Below are positions 34,360-41,357 of a stretch of DNA of 42,419 nt, in pieces. Numbering within the stretch: the first letter of the stretch is position 1; each line of letters begins with the position of its first letter. The notes beneath the pieces are model-generated. The model was not told where the DNA came from. It saw only the letters and a program-made list of their open reading frames with translations, and did no database searches. The position numbers and the translations under genes were made by a program. This DNA is from Collinsella sp. (GTDB lineage: Bacteria; Actinomycetota; Coriobacteriia; Coriobacteriales; Coriobacteriaceae), in NCBI GenBank assembly GCA_019414055.1, contig DXMV01000029.1, positions 1-42,419 on the forward strand, in the 5' to 3' direction.

Positions 34360-35607
34360 CTAGATCAGGTCCTCCGCATCATCGAAGGCGTCGGTGTCGT
34401 GGACACCGCAGAAACGGGAGCCGGGACGGGCCTGGTTGCGGCACTGGATGCCGTCCTCGGACACGAACTCGCAGCGACGGACGTCCTCGTCCTCCTCGTC
34501 ACCGATCAGGTCGGCGGCGGGCTCCTCGTGAACGGGAACGTTCTTAAGGATGTCGGCGGCAAGGGTCTCGGACTTGATGTCGATGTGCCAGCCGGTCAGG
34601 CGCGCGGCGAGGCGGGCGTTCTGGCCCTCCTTGCCGATGGCGAGGGACAGCTGGTCGTCGGGCACGATAACGCCGGCGTAGGCCTTCTCCTCGTCGATAA
34701 GGACGCGGGTGACCTTAGCAGGCGACAGGGCGTTGGCGACGTAGACGGCCGGATCGGCATCCCACAGGATGACGTCGACGCGCTCGCCACGGAGCTCGCC
34801 CACGACGGCGCGAACACGGCTGCCCTTGGGGCCGACGCAGGCGCCAACGGGATCCAGGCGATCGTCGAGCGAGTGGACGGCGACCTTGGAGCGCTGGCCG
34901 GGCTCGCGGGCGATCGACTTGATCTGGACGGTGCCCTCATAGATCTCGGGCACCTCCTGCTCAAACAGACGACGCATGAGCTCGGGGTGGGTACGGGAGA
35001 TGACAATCGGCGGACGGCTGTGCTCGCCACGAACCGGCTGCAGGTTGGAGTTGGGGTCGCGAACGTCGATGATCACGGCCTTGATGTGCTGGTTGTGCAG
35101 GTAGCGCTCGCCCATCGGACGCTCGTTGCGCTCGTTCTCGTAACGGCGCTGGTCGAAGTGCGGAAGCTCGGCCTCGACGCCCTCGCGAATCTTGACGATC
35201 GTGAAGTCGGGTGTGGACTGCAGCACGGTGCCGCTGATGAGGTCACCGATGCGGCCGGAGAACTCCTCGTAGATCTGCTCGCGGGCGGAGTTGCGCACGA
35301 TGGCGTTGATCTCGGCCTTGGCGTGCTGGGCGGCGATGCGGCTCGTGTTCTTGGGAGTGACGTCGATCTCCTCGAACTCGGTGAAGTTGCCCTCCTCGTC
35401 CATGGAATCGTCAATCGGTTCCAGACGGTAGACGTAGATCTTGCCGGTGGTGCGATCGATGGTCACCTTGGCGCCCCACTCAAGATGAAGGATCTCGGCA
35501 TAGCTCTTGGCGAGCGACTGCTCCAGGCGGTCGATCAGGTAGAGCTGGTCGATGTGCCTTTCCTGGCAAAGCTCCATCAGGGCGGACATCATGTCGGATG
35601 CTGCCAT
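34360..35607 (-). CDS. nusA: Transcription termination/antitermination protein NusA with Cys/His tail
   Basis: A 415-residue elongation factor binding RNA polymerase and nascent RNA. The N-terminal domain (ALMELCQERHIDQLYLIDRL), S1 domain (GRIGDLISGTVLQ), and KH1/KH2 domains (LDDRLDPVGACVGPKGSRVRAV, PDDQLSLAIGKEGQNARLAA) are all present. After the KH domains, residues 379-403 read CEFVSEDGIQC, RNQARPGSRFC and GVH: a C-x9-C-x10-C-x2-H pattern that looks like a small zinc-binding unit and is not part of textbook NusA. The start at ATG 35607 has GGAAAG upstream and follows the rimP stop by one base. Confidence 0.95.
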   Translation of the reverse strand: MAASDMMSALMELCQERHIDQLYLIDRLEQSLAKSYAEILHLEWGAKVTIDRTTGKIYVYRLEPIDDSMDEEGNFTEFEEIDVTPKNTSRIAAQHAKAEINAIVRNSAREQIYEEFSGRIGDLISGTVLQSTPDFTIVKIREGVEAELPHFDQRRYENERNERPMGERYLHNQHIKAVIIDVRDPNSNLQPVRGEHSRPPIVISRTHPELMRRLFEQEVPEIYEGTVQIKSIAREPGQRSKVAVHSLDDRLDPVGACVGPKGSRVRAVVGELRGERVDVILWDADPAVYVANALSPAKVTRVLIDEEKAYAGVIVPDDQLSLAIGKEGQNARLAARLTGWHIDIKSETLAADILKNVPVHEEPAADLIGDEEDEDVRRCEFVSEDGIQCRNQARPGSRFCGVHDTDAFDDAEDLI

Positions 35608-35608
35608 C

Positions 35609-36103
35609 TTACTTTCCTTCCTTCGCGGGCTTGAAGTCATAGGTGGGCTTCAACTTGCACTTTTTAACATCAGAGAAATCGAGGGTTACAGACTCGCCGT
35701 CCTCGAGCTCGAGGGTCACGTTCGTCTCGGTGGCGGCGGCAATCTTGCCGGCGTACTTGCGACGGCCCTCGGTGGCGGTGGAGATGAGCTCGCAGTTCTC
35801 GCCCACAAAGCGGGCAAAGTCACTCGGGCGGCGCAGCGGGCGCGCCATACCCGGGCTCGACACCTCGAGCGTATAGCTCGAAGAGATGGGGTCGAGCTCC
35901 TCAATCACATCGCCGACCCATTTGGTGTTGGCCGTGACGTCATTGAGCGACAGGCTCTGACCCTCGGCACCCTCGATACGCACACGCACGCAGGGGGCCT
36001 TGGTGGCACCCACGAGCTCAACGTCGACGATGTCGACATCGTGCTGGGGAGCAACGGCCTCGAGCGCGTCGATGATCGCCTGTTCGGTCTTGGTCTTGAC
36101 CAT
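35609..36103 (-). CDS. rimP: Ribosome maturation factor RimP
   Basis: A 164-residue factor needed for 30S assembly, usually first in the nusA-infB operon. It shows VDVELVGATKAPCVRVRIEG, LDPISSSYTLEVSSPGMARP (the family's S-Y-x-L-E-V-S-S-P-G) and PLRRPSDFARFVG. The start ATG at 36103 is chosen because GGAGG stands seven bases upstream; an open frame further upstream crosses the leader hairpin and promoter and is not coding. Confidence 0.94.
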   Translation of the reverse strand: MVKTKTEQAIIDALEAVAPQHDVDIVDVELVGATKAPCVRVRIEGAEGQSLSLNDVTANTKWVGDVIEELDPISSSYTLEVSSPGMARPLRRPSDFARFVGENCELISTATEGRRKYAGKIAAATETNVTLELEDGESVTLDFSDVKKCKLKPTYDFKPAKEGK

Positions 36104-36123
36104 TGCGGCACCTCCATCCATAC

Positions 36124-36157
36124 AAAAAAGAAGCGGAGCCGAAACCCCACTTCTTTC
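36124..36157 (-). terminator. Terminator-like hairpin in the rimP leader (candidate attenuator)
   Basis: On the minus strand GAAGTGGGG pairs with CTCCGCTTC (nine pairs, two of them G-U, loop TTTCGG) and is followed at once by six T. It lies between the rimP promoter and the rimP ribosome site, ending about 14 bases before GGAGG. The upstream gene leuS already has its own terminator, so this one would act on transcripts from the rimP promoter. Confidence 0.7.
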
Positions 36158-36181
36158 AATTACAACTTCATTTGCAAGCAA

Positions 36182-36210
36182 ACTATACCAATACCTGCAC
36201 AAACGTGCAA
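36182..36210 (-). promoter_or_regulatory. Promoter of the rimP-nusA-infB operon
   Basis: On the minus strand TTGCAC (36205-36210) and TATAGT (36182-36187) are separated by exactly 17 bases, close to the sigma-70 consensus. Transcription would start near 36175. A small palindrome, TTTGC-AA-GCAAA (36171-36182), covers the start region and could be an operator. Confidence 0.8.
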
Positions 36211-36295
36211 CCACAACACAAACCCGCAGGTCAGCGTGAGCACAGGTTCTCCACAAGAAATGGATAATTGGGTGTTGTCGTAAGTGTCCTTAACC

Positions 36296-36337
36296 AAAAA
36301 GAGGGGCGACCCCCTACGGAATCGCCCCTCGCTTTTT
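36296..36337 (-). terminator. Intrinsic terminator of leuS
   Basis: GAGGGGCGA (36301-36309) pairs with TCGCCCCTC (36322-36330). On the minus strand the stem is followed by TTTTT, 24 bases after the leuS stop. T-rich flanks on both sides make it look bidirectional. Confidence 0.88.
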
Positions 36338-36360
36338 GATGTCAGCTATGCGCGCAGCGC

Positions 36361-38937
36361 TTACTTGACCACCAGGTTAACCAGCTTGCCGGGCACGCAA
36401 ATGGCCTTGACGACCGTCTTGCCCTCGGTCCACTTGGCGACGGCGGCCTCGGCGGCAGCCTGCATCTCCTCGTTGGAAGCGTCGCGGGCCACGTCGATGC
36501 GGCCACGGACCTTGCCGAGCACCTGTACGACGATCTGCACCGTGTCCTCGATGGACTCGGCCAGGTCGAACTCGGGCCAGGCGGCGGTATAGGCGTTACC
36601 CTCGCAGCCGAGTGCCTCGTGCCACAGCTCATCGGCCCAGAACGGGCAGATGGGGGCAAGAACGCTCACGATGTCCTTAGCGACGCCGTAGCACAGGGCC
36701 TTGTCGCGCGCGGCACCCTCGGTGGCGTTGAGGTAGGCGCTCGCCGCGTTGACGAGCTCCATGACGGCCGAGATCGCGGTGTTGAACTGGCCGCGGTCAA
36801 AGTCCTCGGTGCACTTGGCGATAGTGCGGTGACGCTCGCGATAAAGCTTCATCGCGACCTCGTCGAGCGCGGACTTGTCAAAGGCCACGTTGGCGTCGCC
36901 GGACTGGACGAGCTGCCACACGATACGCCAGGCGCGCTTAATGAAGCGGTTGGCACCCTCGACGGCCTTGGGATCCCAGTCGAAGTCCTTCTCGGGCGGG
37001 GCGATAAACAGGATCGCCAGACGCATGGTGTCGGCGCCGTAGGGCTCGATGACCGAGCTCGGGGGCACGACATTGCCCTTGGACTTGGACATGGTGTCGC
37101 CGTTCTCGTCCTTGACCATGCCCTGGCACAGCAGGTTGGTGAAGGGCTCGTCAACGCTCAGCAGGCCCAGGTCGCGCAGCGCCTTGGTAAAGAAGCGGCT
37201 GTAGAGCAGGTGCAAAATGGCGTGCTCGATGCCGCCGATGTAGTTATCGACGGGCATCCAACGATCGGCGGCCTCGCGGGAGAAGGGCAGCTCGGTGTTG
37301 TGCGGGTCGGTATAGCGCAGGTAATACCAGCTGGAGCAGGTGAAGGTGTCCATGGTATCGGTCTCGCGCTTGGCCGGGCGACCACAGACCGGGCAGGTGG
37401 TCTCGTAGAACTCCTTGCACTCGGCGAGGGTCTCGCCGGCACCCAGGTCCAGGTTCTCGGGCAGCGTCACCGGCAGCTGGTCCTCGGGCACGGGCACGAT
37501 GCCGCAGTGCTCACAGTGGATGGCCGGGATGGGATTGCCCCAGTAGCGCTGGCGGCTGATGAGCCAGTCGCGCAGACGGAACTCGACCTTGCGACGGCCG
37601 CAGCCCATGGCCTCAAGGTCGGCCACGATCGCAGCCTCGCCCTCGGAGTGCTTGCCGCCGCGCATGCCGGTGTACTTGCCGGACTGGACGAGCGTGCCCT
37701 CGGCAGCGTGGGCGCAATCCCAGTCGACGGTCTCGGCATGGAAGGTATCGATGGTCTCGCCGCTGGCCTCGACGGCAGCGCGATCGTCATCGTCCAGGAT
37801 GATCGGCACGATCGGCAGGTCGTACTTGCGAGCAAACTCAAAGTCGCGCTGGTCGCCGCAGGGGACGGCCATGACGGCACCGGTGCCGTAATCGGCCACG
37901 ACATAGTCGGCAACCCACACGGGGATCTTCTCGCCGTTGACGGGATTTACCACGTAGCGGCCCGTAAAGGCACCGTGCTTCTCGAGGGTGCCCTGGGCAC
38001 GCTCGACGGCAGAGATATGCTTGGAGTCCTCGACGATCTTGGTGACGGCCTCCTCGTACTCCGTGCCCTCGACGAGCTCGTGCAGGCGCGCGTACTCGGG
38101 AGCCAGGACAAAGAAGGAGACGCCAAAGAGCGTGTCGGCGCGCGTGGTGAAGACGGTGATCTTGCCCTCGTCGCCCTCGATGGGCTCGCCATCGGCGTCG
38201 CACAGGGTAAAGTCGACCTCGGCACCCTCGGAGCGGCCGATCCAGTTGGCCTGCATCTGCTTGACGCGCTCGGGCCAGCCGGGGAGCTTCTCCAGGTCGT
38301 CGAGCAGCTCCTGGGAGTACTCGGTAATCTTGTAGTACCACTGCTCGAGGTCGCGCTTCTCGGGCTCGGTGCCGCAACGCCAGCACTTGCCCTCGGTCAC
38401 CTGCTCGTTGGCAAGAACGGTCTTGCAGGTGGGGCACCAGTTGACCGGGTTCTTCTTGCGGTAGACCAGGCCCTTTTCCCACATCTTCTCAAAGATCCAC
38501 TGACCCCAGCGATAGTAGTCGGGGCTGCAGGTCTTAACGGTGCGATCCAGGTCGTAGGAGAAGCCCATGCGCCTCATCGTAGCGAGCGCCTGGTCCATGT
38601 TCTTATACGTCCAGGCGGCAGCCTGAGTGTTGTGCTTGATGGCGGCGTTCTCGGCAGGCAGGCCAAAGGCATCGAAGCCGATGGGATGCAGCACGTCGTA
38701 GCCGCGCATGCGGGCCTGACGGGCCATGGCATCGCCGATGGTATAGTTGCGCGCGTGGCCCATGTGCAGGTCGCCCGACGGATACGGGAACATCTCGAGC
38801 ACGTACTTCTTGGGCTTGCTGGCGTCGGTGTCGACGGCAAAGAGATTCTCGTCGTCCCATGCCTTCATCCACCGGGACTCAATGGCTTGCGCGTCGTAGG
38901 CGGGAATCTCGTCCTTATGATCTGTGCAATCGCACAT
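36361..38937 (-). CDS. leuS: Leucyl-tRNA synthetase
   Basis: A class I aminoacyl-tRNA synthetase of 858 residues. EMFPYPSGDLHMGHARNYTIGD has the HIGH-type motif HMGH (58-61). The inserted editing domain (CP1) is present (EVDFTLCDADG, VFTTRADTLFGVSFFVLAPE, YGTGAVMAVPCGDQRDFEFA). NWCPTCKTVLANEQV and CWRCG look like a zinc-knuckle pair, with CPVCG further on. DTMSKSKGNVV near residue 615 is the KMSKS loop. The C-terminal anticodon-binding helices and LeuRS-specific tail close the protein. AGGAG precedes the ATG at 38937. The leader contains a very large hairpin, described separately; no T-box signature was found in it. Confidence 0.97.
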   Translation of the reverse strand: MCDCTDHKDEIPAYDAQAIESRWMKAWDDENLFAVDTDASKPKKYVLEMFPYPSGDLHMGHARNYTIGDAMARQARMRGYDVLHPIGFDAFGLPAENAAIKHNTQAAAWTYKNMDQALATMRRMGFSYDLDRTVKTCSPDYYRWGQWIFEKMWEKGLVYRKKNPVNWCPTCKTVLANEQVTEGKCWRCGTEPEKRDLEQWYYKITEYSQELLDDLEKLPGWPERVKQMQANWIGRSEGAEVDFTLCDADGEPIEGDEGKITVFTTRADTLFGVSFFVLAPEYARLHELVEGTEYEEAVTKIVEDSKHISAVERAQGTLEKHGAFTGRYVVNPVNGEKIPVWVADYVVADYGTGAVMAVPCGDQRDFEFARKYDLPIVPIILDDDDRAAVEASGETIDTFHAETVDWDCAHAAEGTLVQSGKYTGMRGGKHSEGEAAIVADLEAMGCGRRKVEFRLRDWLISRQRYWGNPIPAIHCEHCGIVPVPEDQLPVTLPENLDLGAGETLAECKEFYETTCPVCGRPAKRETDTMDTFTCSSWYYLRYTDPHNTELPFSREAADRWMPVDNYIGGIEHAILHLLYSRFFTKALRDLGLLSVDEPFTNLLCQGMVKDENGDTMSKSKGNVVPPSSVIEPYGADTMRLAILFIAPPEKDFDWDPKAVEGANRFIKRAWRIVWQLVQSGDANVAFDKSALDEVAMKLYRERHRTIAKCTEDFDRGQFNTAISAVMELVNAASAYLNATEGAARDKALCYGVAKDIVSVLAPICPFWADELWHEALGCEGNAYTAAWPEFDLAESIEDTVQIVVQVLGKVRGRIDVARDASNEEMQAAAEAAVAKWTEGKTVVKAICVPGKLVNLVVK

Positions 38938-38960
38938 ATCAGCTCCTTTAATCTTAGCTG

Positions 38961-39079
38961 GGGTCGGACGGCTTAGCTTTATTCGCTACTGCGGACAGTC
39001 CTGCGCAAGACGAAGAGCGCATTAAGTGCTCTTCTTTGCGTGCGGAACTTGTAGCGAACAAAGCTAAGCCGCCCGACCC
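38961..39079 (-). other. Large palindrome in the leuS leader
   Basis: Arms 38961-38989 and 39051-39079 are 29 bases each with only two mismatches. On the leuS-sense RNA both mismatches become G-U pairs, so the helix would be unbroken. The 61-base interior can continue the stem with interruptions and ends in GAAGAGC/GCTCTTC. The hairpin ends about 22 bases before the leuS start codon, just upstream of AGGAG. A TATTAT box (minus strand, 39097-39102) just before the palindrome could be the leuS -10 region, which would place almost the whole leader inside the hairpin. Confidence 0.8.
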
Positions 39080-39113
39080 TAAGGTTAACTTGGTTGATAA
39101 TAGCAAATACGAC

Positions 39114-39148
39114 AAGCGAGATGCCTGCGACTTGCAGGCATCTCGCTT
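39114..39148. terminator. Perfect 15-bp hairpin between guaB and leuS
   Basis: AAGCGAGATGCCTGC (39114-39128) pairs exactly with GCAGGCATCTCGCTT (39134-39148), loop of five. It is the best candidate for ending guaB transcripts, although the T-tract after it on the minus strand is poor. Confidence 0.6.
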
Positions 39149-39187
39149 TATCTAAATAACGTGGTTGATACTCAACCTTTGTTTGTG

Positions 39188-39212
39188 ACCCGTCCCAGCA
39201 TGGACGGGTTTT
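39188..39212 (+). terminator. Terminator-like hairpin oriented to the plus strand
   Basis: ACCCGTCC (39188-39195) pairs with GGACGGGT (39202-39209) and is followed by TTT on the plus strand only. No plus-strand gene precedes it, so it may belong to the adjoining palindromic element or to an unrecognised plus-strand RNA. Confidence 0.4.
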
Positions 39213-39302
39213 CCAAGTGCCGCAGATTGGGCCGAAAGAGGAGCGACGCGTACTTTGGTACGCGAGCGACGGTTTGAGGTCCAAGGTGCGGTGCTTGGGA
39301 AA
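39209..39302. repeat. Second large imperfect palindrome, next to guaB 3' end
   Basis: Two 45-base arms close on TTTG (39254-39257), with a perfect inner CGCGTAC/GTACGCG and outer CCAAG..CCGCA matches; about two thirds of positions pair. Several mismatches become G-U pairs if the plus strand is the RNA. It ends 6 bases from the guaB stop codon. It is probably a lineage-specific palindromic element. Confidence 0.6.
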
Positions 39303-39307
39303 GCCGC

Positions 39308-40819
39308 TTATCGATAAGACACAGACTGCTGAGAGTCTTTCACGACAACGTCGTGGGCGCCGCCTTCGACGATGGAGGTGGAGCTGACCAGGGTCAGGCG
39401 TGCCTTTTCCTGGAGCTCGGGGATCGAGAGGGCGCCGCAGTTGCACATCGTGGACTTGACCTTGTAGAGCGTGCCGCCCACGCCGTCCTTGAGGGAGCCG
39501 GCATAGGGAACGTAGGAGTCGACGCCCTCGACGAAGCTGAGCTTCGCGGCGCCGCCCAGATCGTAGCGCTGCCAGTTGCGGGCACGCGCGGAACCCTCGC
39601 CCCAGTACTCCTTCATGTACTGGCCGTTGACGTTGACGCGCTCGGTCGGGCTCTCGTCAAAGCGGGCGAAGTAGCGGCCCAGCATCATAAAGTCGGCACC
39701 CATGGCAAGGGCGAGCGTCATGTGGTAGTCGTAGACGATACCGCCGTCGGAGCACACGGGCACGTAGACGCCGGTCTCCTCGTAGTACTCGTCGCGAGCG
39801 CGGCAGACGTCGATCAGCGCGGTGGCCTGGCCACGGCCGATGCCCTTGGTCTCGCGGGTAATGCAGATGGAGCCGCCACCGATACCGACCTTGATGAAGT
39901 CGGCACCGCAGTCGGCCAGGAAGCGGAATCCCTCGGCGTCGACGACGTTGCCAGCACCGACCTTGACGTCCTCGCCGTAGTTGGCGCGGATCCACTCGAT
40001 GGTGCGCTTCTGCCACTCGCTGAAGCCCTCGGAAGAGTCGATGCACAGGACGTCGGCACCGGCCTCGATGAGCAGCGGCACGCGCTCGGCATAGTCGCGG
40101 GTGTTGATACCGGCGCCGACCATGTAGCGCTTATCGCCGTCGAGCAGCTCGTTGGGGTTGGTCTTGTGGCTGTCGTAGTCCTTGCGGAAGACGATGCCCA
40201 TGAGGTGATCGTTGTCGTCGACGATGGGCAGAGCGTTGAGCTTGTTGTCCCAGATGACGTCGTTGGCAACCTTGAGGCTGATGTTCTTGTCGCCCACGAT
40301 GAGCTGCTCACGCGGGGTCATGAACTCGGCGACCTTCTTCTGGTGGTCATCGCGGCTGGGGCGATAGTCACGGCTGGTGACGATGCCCAGGAGCTTGCCC
40401 TTGGGAGTGCCGTCGTCGGTGACCGGCATGGTGGAGTGACCGGTCTTCTCCTTGAGCTCGATGACCTGCTCCATGGTCATGTCGGGGGTCAGCGTGGAAT
40501 CGGACTGAACGAAGCCGGCCTTGTGATCCTTGACGGCTTTGACCATGGCGGCCTCGGACTCGGGGGTCTGGGAACCGTAGATGAAGGACAGGCCACCCTC
40601 GGTAGCGAGCGCGACACCCATGTCGACGCCCGAGACGGACTGCATGATGGCGGAAACCATGGGGATGTTCAGGGTGATTGCCGGCTTCTCACCGCGCTTA
40701 AAGCGGGTTAGCGGCGTCTTGAGAGAGACGTTGTTGGGAATGCACTGCGAGGACGAGTAACCAGGGACCAGCAGATACTCCGAAAACGTGTGGGACTCAC
40801 CGGGAAAGAACGTAGCCAT
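39308..40819 (-). CDS. guaB: IMP dehydrogenase, Tritrichomonas-type
   Basis: Oxidises IMP to XMP, the committed step of GMP synthesis. The 503-residue protein has both CBS domains (about 100-220; TMPVTDDGTPKGKLLGIVTS, NALPIVDDNDHLMGIVFRKD) and the catalytic loop GIGGGSICITRETKGIGRG with Cys319. Its flap contains WGEGSARARNWQRYDLGG with the Arg418-Tyr419 pair, followed by Glu431. Length, residue numbering and sequence follow the well-studied Tritrichomonas foetus enzyme much more closely than E. coli or human IMPDH (which read GPGSIC). AAAGGAG precedes the ATG at 40819. The 5' leader holds overlapping palindromes at 40870-40889. Confidence 0.95.
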   Translation of the reverse strand: MATFFPGESHTFSEYLLVPGYSSSQCIPNNVSLKTPLTRFKRGEKPAITLNIPMVSAIMQSVSGVDMGVALATEGGLSFIYGSQTPESEAAMVKAVKDHKAGFVQSDSTLTPDMTMEQVIELKEKTGHSTMPVTDDGTPKGKLLGIVTSRDYRPSRDDHQKKVAEFMTPREQLIVGDKNISLKVANDVIWDNKLNALPIVDDNDHLMGIVFRKDYDSHKTNPNELLDGDKRYMVGAGINTRDYAERVPLLIEAGADVLCIDSSEGFSEWQKRTIEWIRANYGEDVKVGAGNVVDAEGFRFLADCGADFIKVGIGGGSICITRETKGIGRGQATALIDVCRARDEYYEETGVYVPVCSDGGIVYDYHMTLALAMGADFMMLGRYFARFDESPTERVNVNGQYMKEYWGEGSARARNWQRYDLGGAAKLSFVEGVDSYVPYAGSLKDGVGGTLYKVKSTMCNCGALSIPELQEKARLTLVSSTSIVEGGAHDVVVKDSQQSVSYR

Positions 40820-40869
40820 GTTTCTCCTTTTTCCATGCGACCGGTCGGCTGCAGGCCTCGTAGGACCCA

Positions 40870-40889
40870 GCCCAACCTTGGGCGCCCAA
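40870..40889. promoter_or_regulatory. Overlapping GCCCAA/TTGGGC palindromes upstream of guaB
   Basis: GCCCAA-CC-TTGGGC (40870-40883) and TTGGGCGCCCAA (40878-40889) share a half-site, giving three half-sites in 20 bases, 50-70 bases upstream of the guaB start. TAAGAT (guaB direction) and TACAAT (plus strand, about 40924-40929) lie just beyond and may be the two divergent -10 boxes. An operator role is inferred only. Confidence 0.35.
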
Positions 40890-41012
40890 TACTGGGGAAG
40901 TATCTTAGCGCACTTTGACTGCTACAATGCATGATTTAAGAAGAGCACACGAGGGCTTGACGCAGGCTTTGCGTTTGCCCAGCAAACGCTTTAGCGGGGA
41001 GACGTAAGGCAC

Positions 41013-41357
41013 ATGGAGTACAAGACGACGGCAAAGTTGGTCATTCAAACGTGCGACAAGGATTTGCCGGGCGTGTTTGGTCACGGCTGCGTCTTGTTGC
41101 TACAGGGTATTGCCCGCGAACACTCGCTGAACCGCGCCGCCAAAAGCATGGGCATGGCCTATTCCAAGGCTTGGCGCATTGTGAACGAAGCCGAAGGGCA
41201 GCTGGGATGCAAACTCATCGAGCGCGACGGCGCCCGCGGATCCACGCTCACGCCTGCCGGCGAGCGCGCCATAGCGGTCTACGAGGAGCTGCAGGCCGAC
41301 ATCAACAACGTCATCGCCACCAAAGCAAACGAACTCATCGCCAGCATCAAAGAGTAG
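41013..41357 (+). CDS. ModE-type winged helix-turn-helix regulator (N-terminal domain only)
   Basis: A 114-residue single-domain protein. HGCVLLLQGIAREHSLNRAAKSMGMAYSKAWRIVNEAEGQLG forms the winged-helix DNA-binding region (S-x-x-x-A-A-x-x-x-x-M-S/A-Y-x-x-A-W), typical of the ModE N-terminal domain and of LysR-like HTH folds. The wing has LIERDGARGSTLTPAGERAI. The molybdate-binding domain of full ModE is absent, as in many short relatives that regulate molybdopterin or metal genes. Its targets are unknown here. It is transcribed divergently from guaB, and its last 11 bases overlap the end of the convergent PLP-fold gene. Confidence 0.85.
   Translation: MEYKTTAKLVIQTCDKDLPGVFGHGCVLLLQGIAREHSLNRAAKSMGMAYSKAWRIVNEAEGQLGCKLIERDGARGSTLTPAGERAIAVYEELQADINNVIATKANELIASIKE

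Noticed and set aside
36104..36256. A longer rimP start (GTG/ATG up to 36256)
   Set aside because: The extension would run through the operon promoter and the leader hairpin, and lacks family similarity; the ATG at 36103 has a proper ribosome site.
38938..39110. T-box riboswitch in front of leuS
   Set aside because: No T-box core (TGGNACCGCG-type) and no antiterminator/terminator pair of the usual form could be found; the leader is instead one large hairpin.
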